From: Kitasatospora sp. NBC_00315
Lineage (GTDB): Bacteria; Actinomycetota; Actinomycetes; Streptomycetales; Streptomycetaceae
DNA: 64,000 bases
NCBI RefSeq assembly: GCF_041435095.1
Contig: NZ_CP108025.1
Location: forward strand, 7,750,001-7,814,000
Direction of reading: 5' to 3'
Under the pieces are notes generated by a model. The model did not search any database, had not been told where the DNA came from, and was given only the letters and a program-made list of their open reading frames with translations. Position numbers and translations under genes: made by a program. This document shows, piece after piece, positions 52,367 through 60,542 of the stretch (position 1 is the stretch's first letter; every line of letters starts with the position of its first letter).

Positions 52367-53638
52367 TCAGCCCAGGTCGGGGAAGACCTCGCTCACGAAG
52401 GCGTTTCGCAGCTTCCCGGCCGGGTCGTGGTCCAGCATCAGCTGCCGGAAGTCGGCCGCGCGTTCGTACCGACCGGCCAGGGTGCCGGGGGCGAGGGTGG
52501 TCAGCTTTCCCCAGTGCGGGCGGGCGCCCAGCGGCACAAGGACCGCTTCGACGGCCTCGATGACGGGCAGTACGGCGGCGGCCTGCTCGATCCAGGTGAA
52601 GTGCAGGGCCACCGAGTCCTGCCGGTGGGCGGGGCTCAGCCAGAGGTCGTCCGCCGCGATCGTACGGATCTCCGCCGTCTGCAGCACGGGCGCGATCCGG
52701 TGCCCGAGCCGGCGCAGTGCCTCGAAGGCCTCGGCCGCGGCGGTGCGGGGCAGGATGAGCTCGGACTGCAGTTCGGCGCCGCTGCTGGGGGTGAAGTCCG
52801 GCCGGAAGTGCGGCAGCCGCTCGTGCCAGGGGCCGGGCACACCGAGCTGTTCGGTGCAGTGGGCCGGGGAGATGCCGGGGATCGGGTGCAGCGGCCGGTC
52901 GGCGCACCGCGCTCCCAGCCAGGTGCGGCCGAGGTGGCCCGGATCCTCCCGGTCGGTGCGCCTCTTGAGCCAGACCTGGTTGTCGTCCGACGCCCAGTCG
53001 GTGAAGACGCTCACACTGTAGGCCGCGCCGGAGATCTCCTCGAAGTTCTCGGTCAGCCGGTCCCCGGACAGGCCCGTGTAGACCCACTGCGCGACCTCGT
53101 AGGTCGGTTCGACGTCCAGCGTGACGTCCGTGACGATGCCCAGCGCACCGAGCGCCACGACGGCGCCGTCGAGCCGGTCCTGCGGATTCTCCCGCCGCAG
53201 TTCGGTCAGTCCGCCGTCCGGCCCGACCAGGCGCACGGCGGCCACCGCCGCCGCGAGGTTCTGCCGTCCGTTGCCCGAACCGTGGGTGGCCGTCGTGCAG
53301 GCTCCCGCCACCGAGATCTGCGGCAGTGACGCGAGATTGGCGAGGGCGTGCCCCCGGGCGTGCAGGTGCTCCGCGAGCTGGGCGTACCGCAGGCCCGCCG
53401 ACACCGTGACGGTGGAGGACGCCGGGTCGACGTCGATCCGGCGCGGAAGGCCGTCCAGGCGGACCAGGTCGCCGTCGGTGTCGGCGATCCGGTTGAAGGA
53501 GTGGCCGGTGCCGAGCGCCCGGACGTGCTCCGCGTCTGCCACGATCCGCCGCAGCTCGTCCACCGAGGAGGGGCGGTGCTGCCGGGCGGCGCGGAAGGTG
53601 ATGTTGCCGGCCCAGTTTCGGGGTGAGGTGGAGGCCAT
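52367..53638 (-). CDS. aldO: Alditol oxidase (AldO-like, VAO family)
   Basis: A 423-residue FAD oxidase. NWAGNITFRA at the start and GTGHSFNRIADT with His46 match streptomycete AldO, where His46 covalently holds FAD. Other AldO-like blocks: NLASLPQISVAGACTTATHG, SVSVFTDWASDDNQVWLKRR, CTEQLGVPGPWHERLPHFR, EIRTIAADDLWLSP and HFTWIEQAAAVLP. It oxidises polyols such as xylitol, sorbitol or glycerol with oxygen, yielding aldose and H2O2. Length equals the family. ATG at 53638. Confidence 0.93.
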   Translation of the reverse strand: MASTSPRNWAGNITFRAARQHRPSSVDELRRIVADAEHVRALGTGHSFNRIADTDGDLVRLDGLPRRIDVDPASSTVTVSAGLRYAQLAEHLHARGHALANLASLPQISVAGACTTATHGSGNGRQNLAAAVAAVRLVGPDGGLTELRRENPQDRLDGAVVALGALGIVTDVTLDVEPTYEVAQWVYTGLSGDRLTENFEEISGAAYSVSVFTDWASDDNQVWLKRRTDREDPGHLGRTWLGARCADRPLHPIPGISPAHCTEQLGVPGPWHERLPHFRPDFTPSSGAELQSELILPRTAAAEAFEALRRLGHRIAPVLQTAEIRTIAADDLWLSPAHRQDSVALHFTWIEQAAAVLPVIEAVEAVLVPLGARPHWGKLTTLAPGTLAGRYERAADFRQLMLDHDPAGKLRNAFVSEVFPDLG

Positions 53639-53865
53639 GACCTGTCTTCCTGTGCGGGTGCGGAACACCGGTAATTCTGTGCTGCGGGCGATGGTCGTGG
53701 CCAGCGGGTTCGGCCCGTGGTCCCGGTCGGTGCCCACCACCCGCCGCCCTGCTCGCGAGGCGCTCCCGTCGACGGAGGGAGGCGCCGGCCGCACCCCCGT
53801 GCGCAGGCACCCGGCCGACCGGTCCGAGGCCGTCCGGGGCATGGCCGGTTGTCAGTGCCGGAACC

Positions 53866-53871
53866 TAGAAT
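53866..53871 (+). promoter_or_regulatory. -10 element TAGAAT
   Basis: TAGAAT about 45 bp upstream of the small gene starting at 53916; no good -35 at normal spacing is visible. Confidence 0.35.
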
Positions 53872-53915
53872 GGGGACCATCAGCGAGTGCACATCACCGC
53901 ACAGGGAGGTCGCCG

Positions 53916-54236
53916 ATGTCCGACGCCGTACTCACCCCGAAGGCCCCGAGGAAACGCGCCGTGCAAGCCACCGCCGTCCCCGTCCGTCGTCCCCGCCGCA
54001 CCGGTCCGCCGGCCGTACGGGCGCTGCCGGCCGGTCAGCCGCGCGCCTGGTACATCGACCACAACCGCCGCCTCAAGGCGATGCGGCTGGCGGTCGTCCT
54101 GCTCGACTCCGGCATCTACGGCCCGCAGCAGGCGAACAACCGTCGTATCCGCTCCCTGGCGTCCCGGATCGGGATCCACCGCCCGTCCGCCGCCACCTGC
54201 CGGATGGTCAGGTCCCTGCTGCACCCGGAGAACTGA
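53916..54236 (+). CDS. Small basic conserved protein
   Basis: A 106-residue, very Arg/Lys-rich protein. The C-terminal half, WYIDHNRRLKAMRLAVVLLDSGIYG, QQANNRRIRSLASRIGI and HRPSAATCRMVRSLL, appears helical and HTH-like; the N-terminal half is disordered, Pro/Arg rich. Perhaps a nucleic-acid-binding protein; family not recognised with confidence. ATG at 53916 follows AGGGAGG. It is convergent with the next gene and ends before a shared hairpin. Confidence 0.68.
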   Translation: MSDAVLTPKAPRKRAVQATAVPVRRPRRTGPPAVRALPAGQPRAWYIDHNRRLKAMRLAVVLLDSGIYGPQQANNRRIRSLASRIGIHRPSAATCRMVRSLLHPEN

Positions 54237-54331
54237 GTCCGGTCCGTCCCCGCTCCACCGTTCTCGCACCTCGCTTTTCGCGCCTCTGTTCTCGCAGTTC
54301 TGTTCTCGTTCTGCCGTCTCCGTTCCGCCGA

Positions 54332-54368
54332 CCCGTTCCGCCGTCGCAGCGTCCGACGGCGGAACGGG
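54332..54368. terminator. Bidirectional terminator hairpin
   Basis: CCCGTTCCGCCGTC and its complement form a 14-bp perfect stem with a 9-base loop, between convergent genes ending at 54236 and 54376. Confidence 0.75.
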
Positions 54369-54375
54369 GAGGAGC

Positions 54376-56031
54376 TCAGCCCGGCAGGACGACCGACTGC
54401 TGGTGATGGAAGACGTTCTGCGGGTCCCAGATCCGCTTCGCCTGCTGAAGCCGGGCGTAGTTCTGCTTGTAGTAGAGCCGTGGGTACAGCGGCGCCGGGT
54501 CGGTGGCGATCCCGAGGTCCACGTCCGGGTAGTTGACGTACGCGCCGTCCGTACCGAGGTCGCGGGCCGCGTCGCTGATCTCCGGCACCCCACCGGTCTC
54601 CGCGTAGACGTCCTGGTAGAAGCCCCGGAGGAAGTCCAGATGGGCGTCGTCCTGGGCGGGCACCGTCCAGTACGTCTGGTACTGCAGCTTCATGAAGGAG
54701 TCCCGCTGCGGTACGGCCGTGGCACAGGGATCGACGGCGTTGACGCGACAGCCGTACGCGTCGATCTGGACCAGTGTCTGGGTCAGGTCCACCCCGGGCT
54801 CGTCCTTGGTCAGCCAGGTCCAGACGGCGTCGATGTTCCGGTCCGAGAACGGCTTGCGGTGGTACGCGGACTTGTACTTGCCGCGCTGGTTGGCCCCCGA
54901 GCCGTTGAGGGTCTGGGTCGCCTGGAGCCAGGGCATCCGGCGGCGACGGTCCGGGTAGGGCAGGAAGAGGCCGCCGGCCTCGGCGCTCTGGACGGTCGCG
55001 GGTGTGCCCAGGCCCGCCTCCATGGCGTCCAGGAACGCGTCCAGCGGGCCGGTGTCCTCACCGACCCACTGACTGAACAGGGCGATGTTGCCGTTGGTGT
55101 GGTGGGTGAGCTTGAGGATGCTGAACAGGCCCTGGTAGACCTGCTCGTCGGGGCCGCTGTGGGCGGCGAAGAACTCACCGAAGTTCTTCAGCAGGCGGGC
55201 GAAGTCGTCCGGCTTCTGCAGGATCGAGGCCCACGGCCAGGCGATGCTGCTCAGCCAGACCCGCGCCGGCGGCCGGGGCAGCGTCTCGGCGAAGTAGTAC
55301 CGCAGGACGACGCCGAAGTTCCCGCCTCCGCCGCCGGTGTGGGCCCAGAACAGGTGCTCGGTGTCCGACCCGGCCGGATCCGAGCGGTGCGCACTGGTCA
55401 CCTCGGTGCGGCCGTCCCTGACCGTGACCACGTCCACCTGCACCAGGTGGTCCACGGTCAGGCCGTCGCGCCGGTTGAGCACCCCGTAGCCGCCGCCGCA
55501 GATGTGGCCGCCCGCCCCGACCGAGTAGCAGGATCCGGCGGGCGGTGCCACGTCGTACTTGCGGAACAGCTCGGTGTACATGTCCCAGACGGTCGCGCCG
55601 GACTCCACGCAGTACGCGGTGCTGCCGTACTTGTCCCTGGTGCGGTACACGCCCTTCAGGAGGCTGAGATCCAGGATCGCGCCGCCGGTGTTCTCGACGA
55701 AGTCCTCGTAGCAGTGGCCGCCGCTGCGGACGGTGGGCCGCAGGCCCCGCCTCAGCGCCTCGCGGACGGCGGTGAGCGCAGCGGTGTCGCCGGTGACCAG
55801 CTGGATGTAGCTCGGCTCACTGGTCCAGCGCTGGTTGAACCCCTGGCTGAGCGTCTCGTAGCGCCCGTCACCGGGCAGGACCCGCAGATCCCCCGGATCG
55901 CGGGCGCCGGACGGCCCCTCGGCGTCGGTCGCGGCCCGGGCGGGGGTGGTGGGGAGGGTGCCGAGGGAGGCACCGGCGGCGACTGCGCCGGCGGCTCCCA
56001 GGAGCCCGCGTCGTGAAACCTCGTGAACCAC
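54376..56031 (-). CDS. Tat-exported FAD-linked oxidase (berberine-bridge-enzyme-like)
   Basis: A 551-residue flavoprotein. The N-terminus SRRGLLGAAGAVAAG is a twin-arginine signal. The FAD domain has RSGGHCYEDF with His106 and SVGAGGHICGGGYG with Cys178, the pair that binds FAD covalently at two positions in BBE-like oxidases. The C-terminal BBE motif is YPRLYYKQNYARLQQAKRIWDPQNVF. It oxidises sugars, alkaloids or polyketides outside the cell with oxygen. GTG at 56031; the Tat signal fixes the start. Substrate unknown. Confidence 0.92.
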   Translation of the reverse strand: MVHEVSRRGLLGAAGAVAAGASLGTLPTTPARAATDAEGPSGARDPGDLRVLPGDGRYETLSQGFNQRWTSEPSYIQLVTGDTAALTAVREALRRGLRPTVRSGGHCYEDFVENTGGAILDLSLLKGVYRTRDKYGSTAYCVESGATVWDMYTELFRKYDVAPPAGSCYSVGAGGHICGGGYGVLNRRDGLTVDHLVQVDVVTVRDGRTEVTSAHRSDPAGSDTEHLFWAHTGGGGGNFGVVLRYYFAETLPRPPARVWLSSIAWPWASILQKPDDFARLLKNFGEFFAAHSGPDEQVYQGLFSILKLTHHTNGNIALFSQWVGEDTGPLDAFLDAMEAGLGTPATVQSAEAGGLFLPYPDRRRRMPWLQATQTLNGSGANQRGKYKSAYHRKPFSDRNIDAVWTWLTKDEPGVDLTQTLVQIDAYGCRVNAVDPCATAVPQRDSFMKLQYQTYWTVPAQDDAHLDFLRGFYQDVYAETGGVPEISDAARDLGTDGAYVNYPDVDLGIATDPAPLYPRLYYKQNYARLQQAKRIWDPQNVFHHQQSVVLPG

Positions 56032-56285
56032 GTCGACTCGCCTTCACCGGTGGAGAGATCGTGAACAGTAGGACAGGACGATCAACAGCTCGCAGCCTCG
56101 AAAGCTCATTCGCTGACGACCGTTCAATTCCTGTCACTTTATGGCGAATTGAGGCTATCGTCGGTCGCGCCGGGCATCGCCTCCGACACTCCGGGCGCCT
56201 CCGTGGCGCGACGGCAGGATGTCGCCTTGGTCACGATCGGGCGCCGCTGCCCCGCCCTCGTACGTGGGCGACCGAGGATGTCGGT

Positions 56286-56849
56286 ATGAGACCTTTCAGG
56301 GGACCGGGCCCCGTCGCCGTCGCCGGCCTCGTGCTGCTCGTCGTGGGTGTGGCCGGTTGCGGAAGTGCCGTCACCGACCGGGCCGGCAACCGGACGGGCG
56401 TGACCCGGAGCCCGGCGCCGACCCCGGACGGAACCGAGTCGCCCGTGCCGTACTGCCCGGCGCCCGAGGCGGGCCCCGCGCCCTCGCCGTGCATCAGCTA
56501 CAGCTGGGAGCAGCGGGTCGCGGAGAACAACGCGTACAAGCAGGAGATGCCGCTGTCCGACGCCGCCCGGGCGGAGGACCAGCCCCGGGTGCGGGCACTG
56601 GAGACCGCGCTGGAGACGTTGGTCGGCGGTCCCCTGGACGAGGCGGCGCTGAAGCGGGTGACCGCCGAGGCCACGGGTACCCAGCCCGGCTTCGTGCACG
56701 TCGACCTCGCACCGCAGCGCGACTACGCCCACGTCGTCGTCTCGGCGGGAGGCGGCTGCGTGAAGGGGACCATCGAGGGCGCGAAGGTCACCACCGAGGT
56801 CACCGGCTACATCGCCGACGGTGGCTGCGTCCCGGCCGTCGGCCACTGA
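56286..56849 (+). CDS. Putative lipoprotein
   Basis: A 187-residue lipoprotein: signal peptide VAVAGLVLLVVGVAGC with Cys25 as the lipid site. After a Pro/Thr/Ser-rich linker, residues 75-185 form a domain with AENNAYKQEMPLSDAARAEDQPRVRALE and a beta-rich VHVDLAPQRDYAHVVVSAGGGCVKGTI. No known domain; some resemblance to streptomycete hypothetical lipoproteins. GAGGAT lies exactly 6 bases before the ATG, possibly leaderless. Confidence 0.75.
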   Translation: MRPFRGPGPVAVAGLVLLVVGVAGCGSAVTDRAGNRTGVTRSPAPTPDGTESPVPYCPAPEAGPAPSPCISYSWEQRVAENNAYKQEMPLSDAARAEDQPRVRALETALETLVGGPLDEAALKRVTAEATGTQPGFVHVDLAPQRDYAHVVVSAGGGCVKGTIEGAKVTTEVTGYIADGGCVPAVGH

Positions 56850-56853
56850 CCGG

Positions 56854-56879
56854 CGGGCCGGCGCGTACGTGCCGGCCCG
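56854..56879 (+). terminator. Terminator hairpin after the lipoprotein gene
   Basis: CGGGCCGGC / GCCGGCCCG, a 9-bp stem with an 8-base loop, 5 bases after the stop codon. Confidence 0.65.
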
Positions 56880-57019
56880 TCCGGCCGCCCGCCCGTTCAG
56901 GTGCCCGTTGGCCCGGCCGTCCGTTCGTCGGCCTGCTCGCTGGGGCGGCGGCGGGCTGACACGCCACCGGTACCGACGATTCGCCGGACCTCCGACCGCC
57001 CATCGGGGACACTGAGGAC

Positions 57020-57481
57020 GTGCAGATCCGGATCGAAGCCACCGACCTGCCGGGCCGCGACTGGACGGAGGCCCCCGGCCGCCCCGAGCACCGGGACGTA
57101 CGGGTCGCCGTCCAGCGCCGCAACCACCCGGGGGACCTGCTGGACGCCCGGCCGGGCGACTCCCCGGCCGCCGCCTGGACCCTGCTCTGCGGGCCACCCC
57201 GGACGACGGCGACCGGGACGGACTTCACCGGCCCGTACATCCAGGGGTCTCCCGGTGGCCGGTTCGTCTACCTCTCCTGGTGCACACCGGACGCGGCGGG
57301 CGCGGTCACGGTGTTCCGGCGCGCGAAGCTGATGCTCGACGCCGTCGACCCGGCCACCGCCGAGGCCGCCGTGCGCTCCGGGCTGCTGGTCGCCCGCCTG
57401 CGCCTCACCGACGCCCGGGGCGGGCCGCTGTGCGCGGCCGTCCGGCCGCCGTTGATCGAGTGGTCCGCGCCGCCGTCCTGA
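57020..57481 (+). CDS. DUF5990-like protein
   Basis: A 153-residue beta-rich protein. MQIRIEATDLPGRDW, VAVQRRNHPGDLLDARPGD, GPYIQGSPGGRFVYLSW and VFRRAKLMLDAV are the features of the DUF5990 family found in actinomycetes. Function unknown. GTG at 57020; GACACT lies 6 bases upstream, so it may also be leaderless. C-terminal half contains the family's conserved helix. Convergent with the P-loop gene. Confidence 0.83.
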   Translation: MQIRIEATDLPGRDWTEAPGRPEHRDVRVAVQRRNHPGDLLDARPGDSPAAAWTLLCGPPRTTATGTDFTGPYIQGSPGGRFVYLSWCTPDAAGAVTVFRRAKLMLDAVDPATAEAAVRSGLLVARLRLTDARGGPLCAAVRPPLIEWSAPPS

Positions 57482-57541
57482 ACCGCCGGCCCTCGGCGCG
57501 GGGCCGCCCACCCCACCGCTCGCGCGGCCCGGGGCCCCCGC

Positions 57542-58384
57542 TCACGGCTCACGTGGCCCGGACGGCTCAGGCGGCCCGGAGTCGAACGCGGCGGCGGCGC
57601 GCTCGCGCGACACCCGGTCGAGCAGGGTCACCGAGGCCATCTCCGCCAGAACGGCGGGCAGGCGTGACGCCGCCGCTTCGGCTGCATCGGCCGTACCGGG
57701 CGCGCCTGTCGTACCGCTCGTACCGGGCGCGCCCGCCGTACCGGTCGTACCGGCCGTACCGGGCGCGACTGCCGCCACGGCGGCCGCCGCACCCGCCGTC
57801 GGCAGGGCGGCCAGCAACCTGTCGAGCCCGCGCCGGTGCCGGTCGAAGACGCGGCGCCGCGCCCACCGGCCGCGAGCCCGCTGGCCGGCCAGGGCCTGCT
57901 CCGCCCCGACGTCCAGCAGCACGAGGTGCACTTCACGTCCCTGCACGGCGCAACCACGGGCCAGCCACCGGCGCATCCACCGCCGGCTCCCGCAGTCGTG
58001 CACCAGCAGCGGCCCGCCCGCGCCGACCGCCGCCCGCAACCACCGGACGTGCTCCAGCCGCGCCCACGGCCGGTACACCGGGTAGGGCAACCAGTGCGGC
58101 ATCAGGGCCTCGCACGCCAGGTGCACGGCGCGCGGATCGACCACCGGGACGTCCGCCGACCACCGGTGGAGCAGGGTGCTCTTGCCGCTGCCCGGCAGCC
58201 CGGAGACGATCACCACGGCGTCCGCCGGGTAGATCAGGAGCACCGGGGCGCCCCCGTGCGGTGCGGTCCACCCGCGCAGGTCCACCAGGCCGCGTGGCCG
58301 CAGTCCGGCGCGGGGTCGTCCCTCCCCGTCGTCCGGTACCGTCGTCCGCGCCGCCGGGCCGCCCGCCTCGTCCGTCGTACCCAC
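57542..58384 (-). CDS. P-loop kinase-like (AAA_33) protein
   Basis: A 280-residue protein with Walker A GLPGSGKSTLLHRW near residues 62-75, a DxD-like VVDPRAVHL downstream, and LLVHDCGSRRWMRRWL. It resembles zeta-toxin/AAA_33-type kinases that phosphorylate a small molecule. A Gly/Thr/Ala repeat region around residues 205-235 (APGTAGTTGTAGAPGTSGTT) is encoded by GTACCGG(T/C)CGTACC repeats and looks recently expanded. No antitoxin is adjacent. GTG at 58384. Confidence 0.8.
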   Translation of the reverse strand: MGTTDEAGGPAARTTVPDDGEGRPRAGLRPRGLVDLRGWTAPHGGAPVLLIYPADAVVIVSGLPGSGKSTLLHRWSADVPVVDPRAVHLACEALMPHWLPYPVYRPWARLEHVRWLRAAVGAGGPLLVHDCGSRRWMRRWLARGCAVQGREVHLVLLDVGAEQALAGQRARGRWARRRVFDRHRRGLDRLLAALPTAGAAAAVAAVAPGTAGTTGTAGAPGTSGTTGAPGTADAAEAAASRLPAVLAEMASVTLLDRVSRERAAAAFDSGPPEPSGPREP

Positions 58385-58686
58385 CGCTGCTCCCCGCCCC
58401 GACCGAATGCCTCCCAGCCTCGCACGGGACGAACCCGCGGTTCACACCGGGAGGAGGGCGGATGGCCGGGAACCCACCAGGTGGCGGCGGTGCCGGTGGG
58501 CGCGGGCCCGGTCGACCCCGGCCCGGATCCGGCCCTCGTCGGGCATCGGCCTCCGACCGTCGGGACGGGTGCCCGATCGAGGACGGCGCGTGCACGTCGG
58601 GACGCGGGGGACGGCGGTCCACGCTGTTCCGTTCCGGTGGCCCCGGATGGGATGGGACGAGGGAGCGAGGGGAGTGGCAGCCCGGC
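58385..58686. other. Gene-free stretch
   Basis: No gene and no clear signal between the P-loop gene start and the end of the glycosyltransferase gene. Confidence 0.45.
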
Positions 58687-60126
58687 TCAGTCGGGTGCGG
58701 TCGTCGCGCGGTCCATCACGGCGAGCAGGCGCTCCGCCGCCCACTCCGGACCGTGCGCCCGTACCTCGGCGGTCAGCCTGCTCAGCCCGGACGGTTCGGG
58801 CGGCCTGCTCAGCCCGGATGGTCCAGTCGGTTCGGTCGGTCCGGTCACCCCGAGGTCGGCCTCCGGCGGCCGCGCGAGCAGTGCGGCCACGGCGGCGCCG
58901 AGGGCCTGCGGCCGGAGGGTGTTTGGGTCCAGGCAGATTCCCGCACCGGCCAGTTCGGCGTCGTGCGCGACGGCGAACTGGTCACTGGAGAACGGCAGGA
59001 GCACGGCGGGAACCCCGGCTCGCAGGCACTCGGTGAAGGAGTTGTTCCCGCCGTGGTGCACCATCGCTCCGACATGGGGCAGCAGGGCCTGCTGCGGCAC
59101 CGAAGCCGCGACCCGCACCCGGTCCGGGCCCGCTGCGCGGAGCGCCGGGGAGTCCCGCAGGGCGTCGACCCGGGCGCCCGCCGCCATGATCAGTGAGACG
59201 TCGCCCGCGTGCCGCAGAACGCCTTCGGCCACACCCCGCAGCACGTCGTCCCGTGCGGAGAGGAACGTGCCGAGCGCGACGAGCACGATCGGCCGCTCGC
59301 GGGCACCCAGTAGGCGCACCGCCTGCGCCCACTGCGGGTCCAGTCCGCCGTTCGGGCCGTCGGGCCGGGTGCAGTGCCCGGCGTAGAGCGCGGCCGGGCC
59401 GGCGGGTGGGGCCGGCAGCCACCTCAGCCTCGGGTAGTTGAAGACGACCGCGTGCGGCGAACAGAGCGCGAACGCCCTGCCCGGGACGGCCGCGCCGGGC
59501 GCGTGCTCGCCGACGAATCGGGTGAACAACCGGGTGAAGGCGAGGTCGTTGGCCTCGACGGTGGTGCGCAGTTCCGCGAGCCGGGCGGCCGACGGGCGCA
59601 GGGACTTCGGCCAGGCGTACGGCAGACCGAAGAACGCGTCGGGGGTGCTGGGCAGGTAGCTCGGATGGCCCGGGCAGAAGGTCGCGAACGGCAGGCCGAG
59701 ACAGTGAAGGGCCAGCGTCACGGGGTAGCTCAGCTGGTCCACGAGGTACCAGTCGGGGCGCAGCCGGTCGTGCAGGTCGGCCAGGTCGGCCAGCACCCGC
59801 TCCGGATCGGCCAGCAGGTCGGCCCGGCGGTGCCGCGCCTGGGTGAGCAGGGCGGGCACGGCGCCCTCGCGGGTGGCGGCCAGGAACTCCGTCAGCCGGG
59901 CGGCCTCGGCGTGGTCCTGGACGGTGCGCTCGGCGATGCCGTGGTTGGCGTTGCGGGTCACGGTCAGCTCGGCGAAGCCCAGGCCCGCCTCGTGCGCCGG
60001 CCCGGCGAACGCCGGGGCGCACGCGAGATGCACCTCGGCGCCCGCCTCACGCAGGGCGGCGCCGAGCACGGTGAGCGGCTGCGCGTGCGAGCTGAACGGC
60101 GGGCTCACCACGACGACACGGGGCAC
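58687..60126 (-). CDS. UGT/MGT-type glycosyltransferase (GT1)
   Basis: A 479-residue GT-B enzyme. The N-terminal Rossmann half starts MPRVVVVSPPFSSHAQPLTVLGAALREAG; the C-terminal nucleotide-sugar site is VHHGGNNSFTECLRAGVPAVLLPFSSDQ, the macrolide-glycosyltransferase type. A region of about residues 425-460 holds GPTEPTGPSGLSRPPEPSGLSRL repeats, unusual for the family. It would transfer a sugar from a nucleotide-sugar to a lipophilic acceptor. GTG at 60126 has GGAGGAGGAG upstream. Divergent from a second glycosyltransferase. Confidence 0.9.
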   Translation of the reverse strand: MPRVVVVSPPFSSHAQPLTVLGAALREAGAEVHLACAPAFAGPAHEAGLGFAELTVTRNANHGIAERTVQDHAEAARLTEFLAATREGAVPALLTQARHRRADLLADPERVLADLADLHDRLRPDWYLVDQLSYPVTLALHCLGLPFATFCPGHPSYLPSTPDAFFGLPYAWPKSLRPSAARLAELRTTVEANDLAFTRLFTRFVGEHAPGAAVPGRAFALCSPHAVVFNYPRLRWLPAPPAGPAALYAGHCTRPDGPNGGLDPQWAQAVRLLGARERPIVLVALGTFLSARDDVLRGVAEGVLRHAGDVSLIMAAGARVDALRDSPALRAAGPDRVRVAASVPQQALLPHVGAMVHHGGNNSFTECLRAGVPAVLLPFSSDQFAVAHDAELAGAGICLDPNTLRPQALGAAVAALLARPPEADLGVTGPTEPTGPSGLSRPPEPSGLSRLTAEVRAHGPEWAAERLLAVMDRATTAPD

Positions 60127-60542
60127 GGGTCTCCTCCTCCTGGGCGCGGATCGAGCCTGCCGGGTCCGACCGGCGATGCCGGGCGGGACCGCTGCGCCGA
60201 CCGGTCCGACCGGCCCGCTCCGGCTTCCTGACCTGTTCGGTGCGACCAGCGCTCCGGTTTGGTGCCGGACGACCGGGCCGGTCACCGGGCCGGGGCCCTT
60301 CGATCATGCCGCCGGATCGCGCGCCCGACCGGTGCAGTGCGCCCGACCGGTGCGGTGCGCCGGGCGGATCCGGCGCGCCCGGCCCACTTCGCGTGCCCGA
60401 TCGAGTCCGCGCCGGATCGAATTCCCGCGGCGGATCGAATTCGCGCGGCGCCGACCGCATCCGTTCGTACGGGTGGCTCCGAAGGAGAAGTGGGCGCCGC
60501 GCATCCGTCGGCGCCCGCTCGACGACAGCCCGGAGGCTCGCC
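60127..60542. other. Divergent intergenic region between glycosyltransferases
   Basis: 416 bp. Contains repeats of CGCCCGACCGGTGC(A/G)GTG (60325-60358) and three GATCGAATTC-like elements (60413-60445). These may include promoters; no gene seen. Confidence 0.45.

Noticed and set aside
57542-58384. Zeta toxin-antitoxin system
   Set aside because: A kinase-like P-loop protein is present but no antitoxin-size gene overlaps it.
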